Assembly: GCA_003640385.1 (NCBI GenBank)
Contig: RCAB01000184.1
Coordinates: 49,833-113,832, forward strand
Direction of reading: 5' to 3'
DNA: 64,000 bases
Source of the DNA: Setaria digitata
Lineage: Eukaryota; Nematoda; Chromadorea; Rhabditida; Setariidae
A program made the position numbers and the translations under genes. Shown one piece after another: positions 63,988-64,000 of the stretch (position 1 is its first letter; every line of letters begins with the position of its first letter). The notes beneath the pieces are model-generated. The model saw only the letters and a list, made by a program, of their open reading frames with translations. It did not search any database and was not told the DNA's origin.

Positions 63988-64000
63988 GTTTGGAAATTTG

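Overview
The window is AT-rich nuclear DNA from a nematode, most likely a filarial or closely related spirurid species. The evidence is many small exons with GT..AG introns and TTTTCAG-type acceptors, acceptor-like sites directly upstream of start codons (the nematode trans-splicing arrangement), and animal gene families, including a GH18 chitinase N-terminus of the type known from filarial microfilariae. No bacterial operons, rRNA, tRNA or CRISPR arrays were recognised by eye. All gene models below were assembled by hand from splice signals, reading-frame phase and remembered protein families. No search or alignment was run.

Layout. (1) 411-1458, minus strand: the first five exons of a CNOT3/NOT3-type CCR4-NOT subunit, running off the left edge. 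(2) 7888-10976, minus strand: a decayed UDP-glucuronosyltransferase gene that keeps its exon order and signal peptide but has stops and frame breaks. (3) 10977-30099: about 19 kb with no recognisable gene but with several degenerate minisatellites, (TA)n palindromes, CA and CT tracts, and a purine/pyrimidine skew switch. (4) 30109-42312, plus strand: a complete 25-exon clustered-mitochondria gene (CLUH / C. elegans clu-1), 1373 codons. (5) 45653-53803, minus strand: a complete NOMO / nra-4 gene of about 21 exons. It encodes an ER membrane protein with a KKXX-type tail. (6) 54818-58509, minus strand: a complete 8-exon ZnT-type zinc transporter (366 aa), lying about 1 kb upstream of nra-4 on the same strand. 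(7) 62935-63987, plus strand: the signal peptide and first mature exon of a GH18 chitinase, cut by the right edge.

The genes do not form one pathway. CLU binds mRNAs for mitochondrial proteins, CNOT3 acts in mRNA deadenylation, NOMO acts in ER membrane-protein biogenesis, ZnT moves zinc into vesicles, and chitinase acts on extracellular chitin. The clu gene and the nra-4/ZnT pair converge across a 3.3 kb intergenic region. I found no convincing new multi-gene system. The most unusual items are the apparently non-AG 3' splice site in clu, a local duplication spanning a clu intron/exon border, the UGT pseudogene, a GC-AG intron in nra-4, and the palindromic (TA)n elements.
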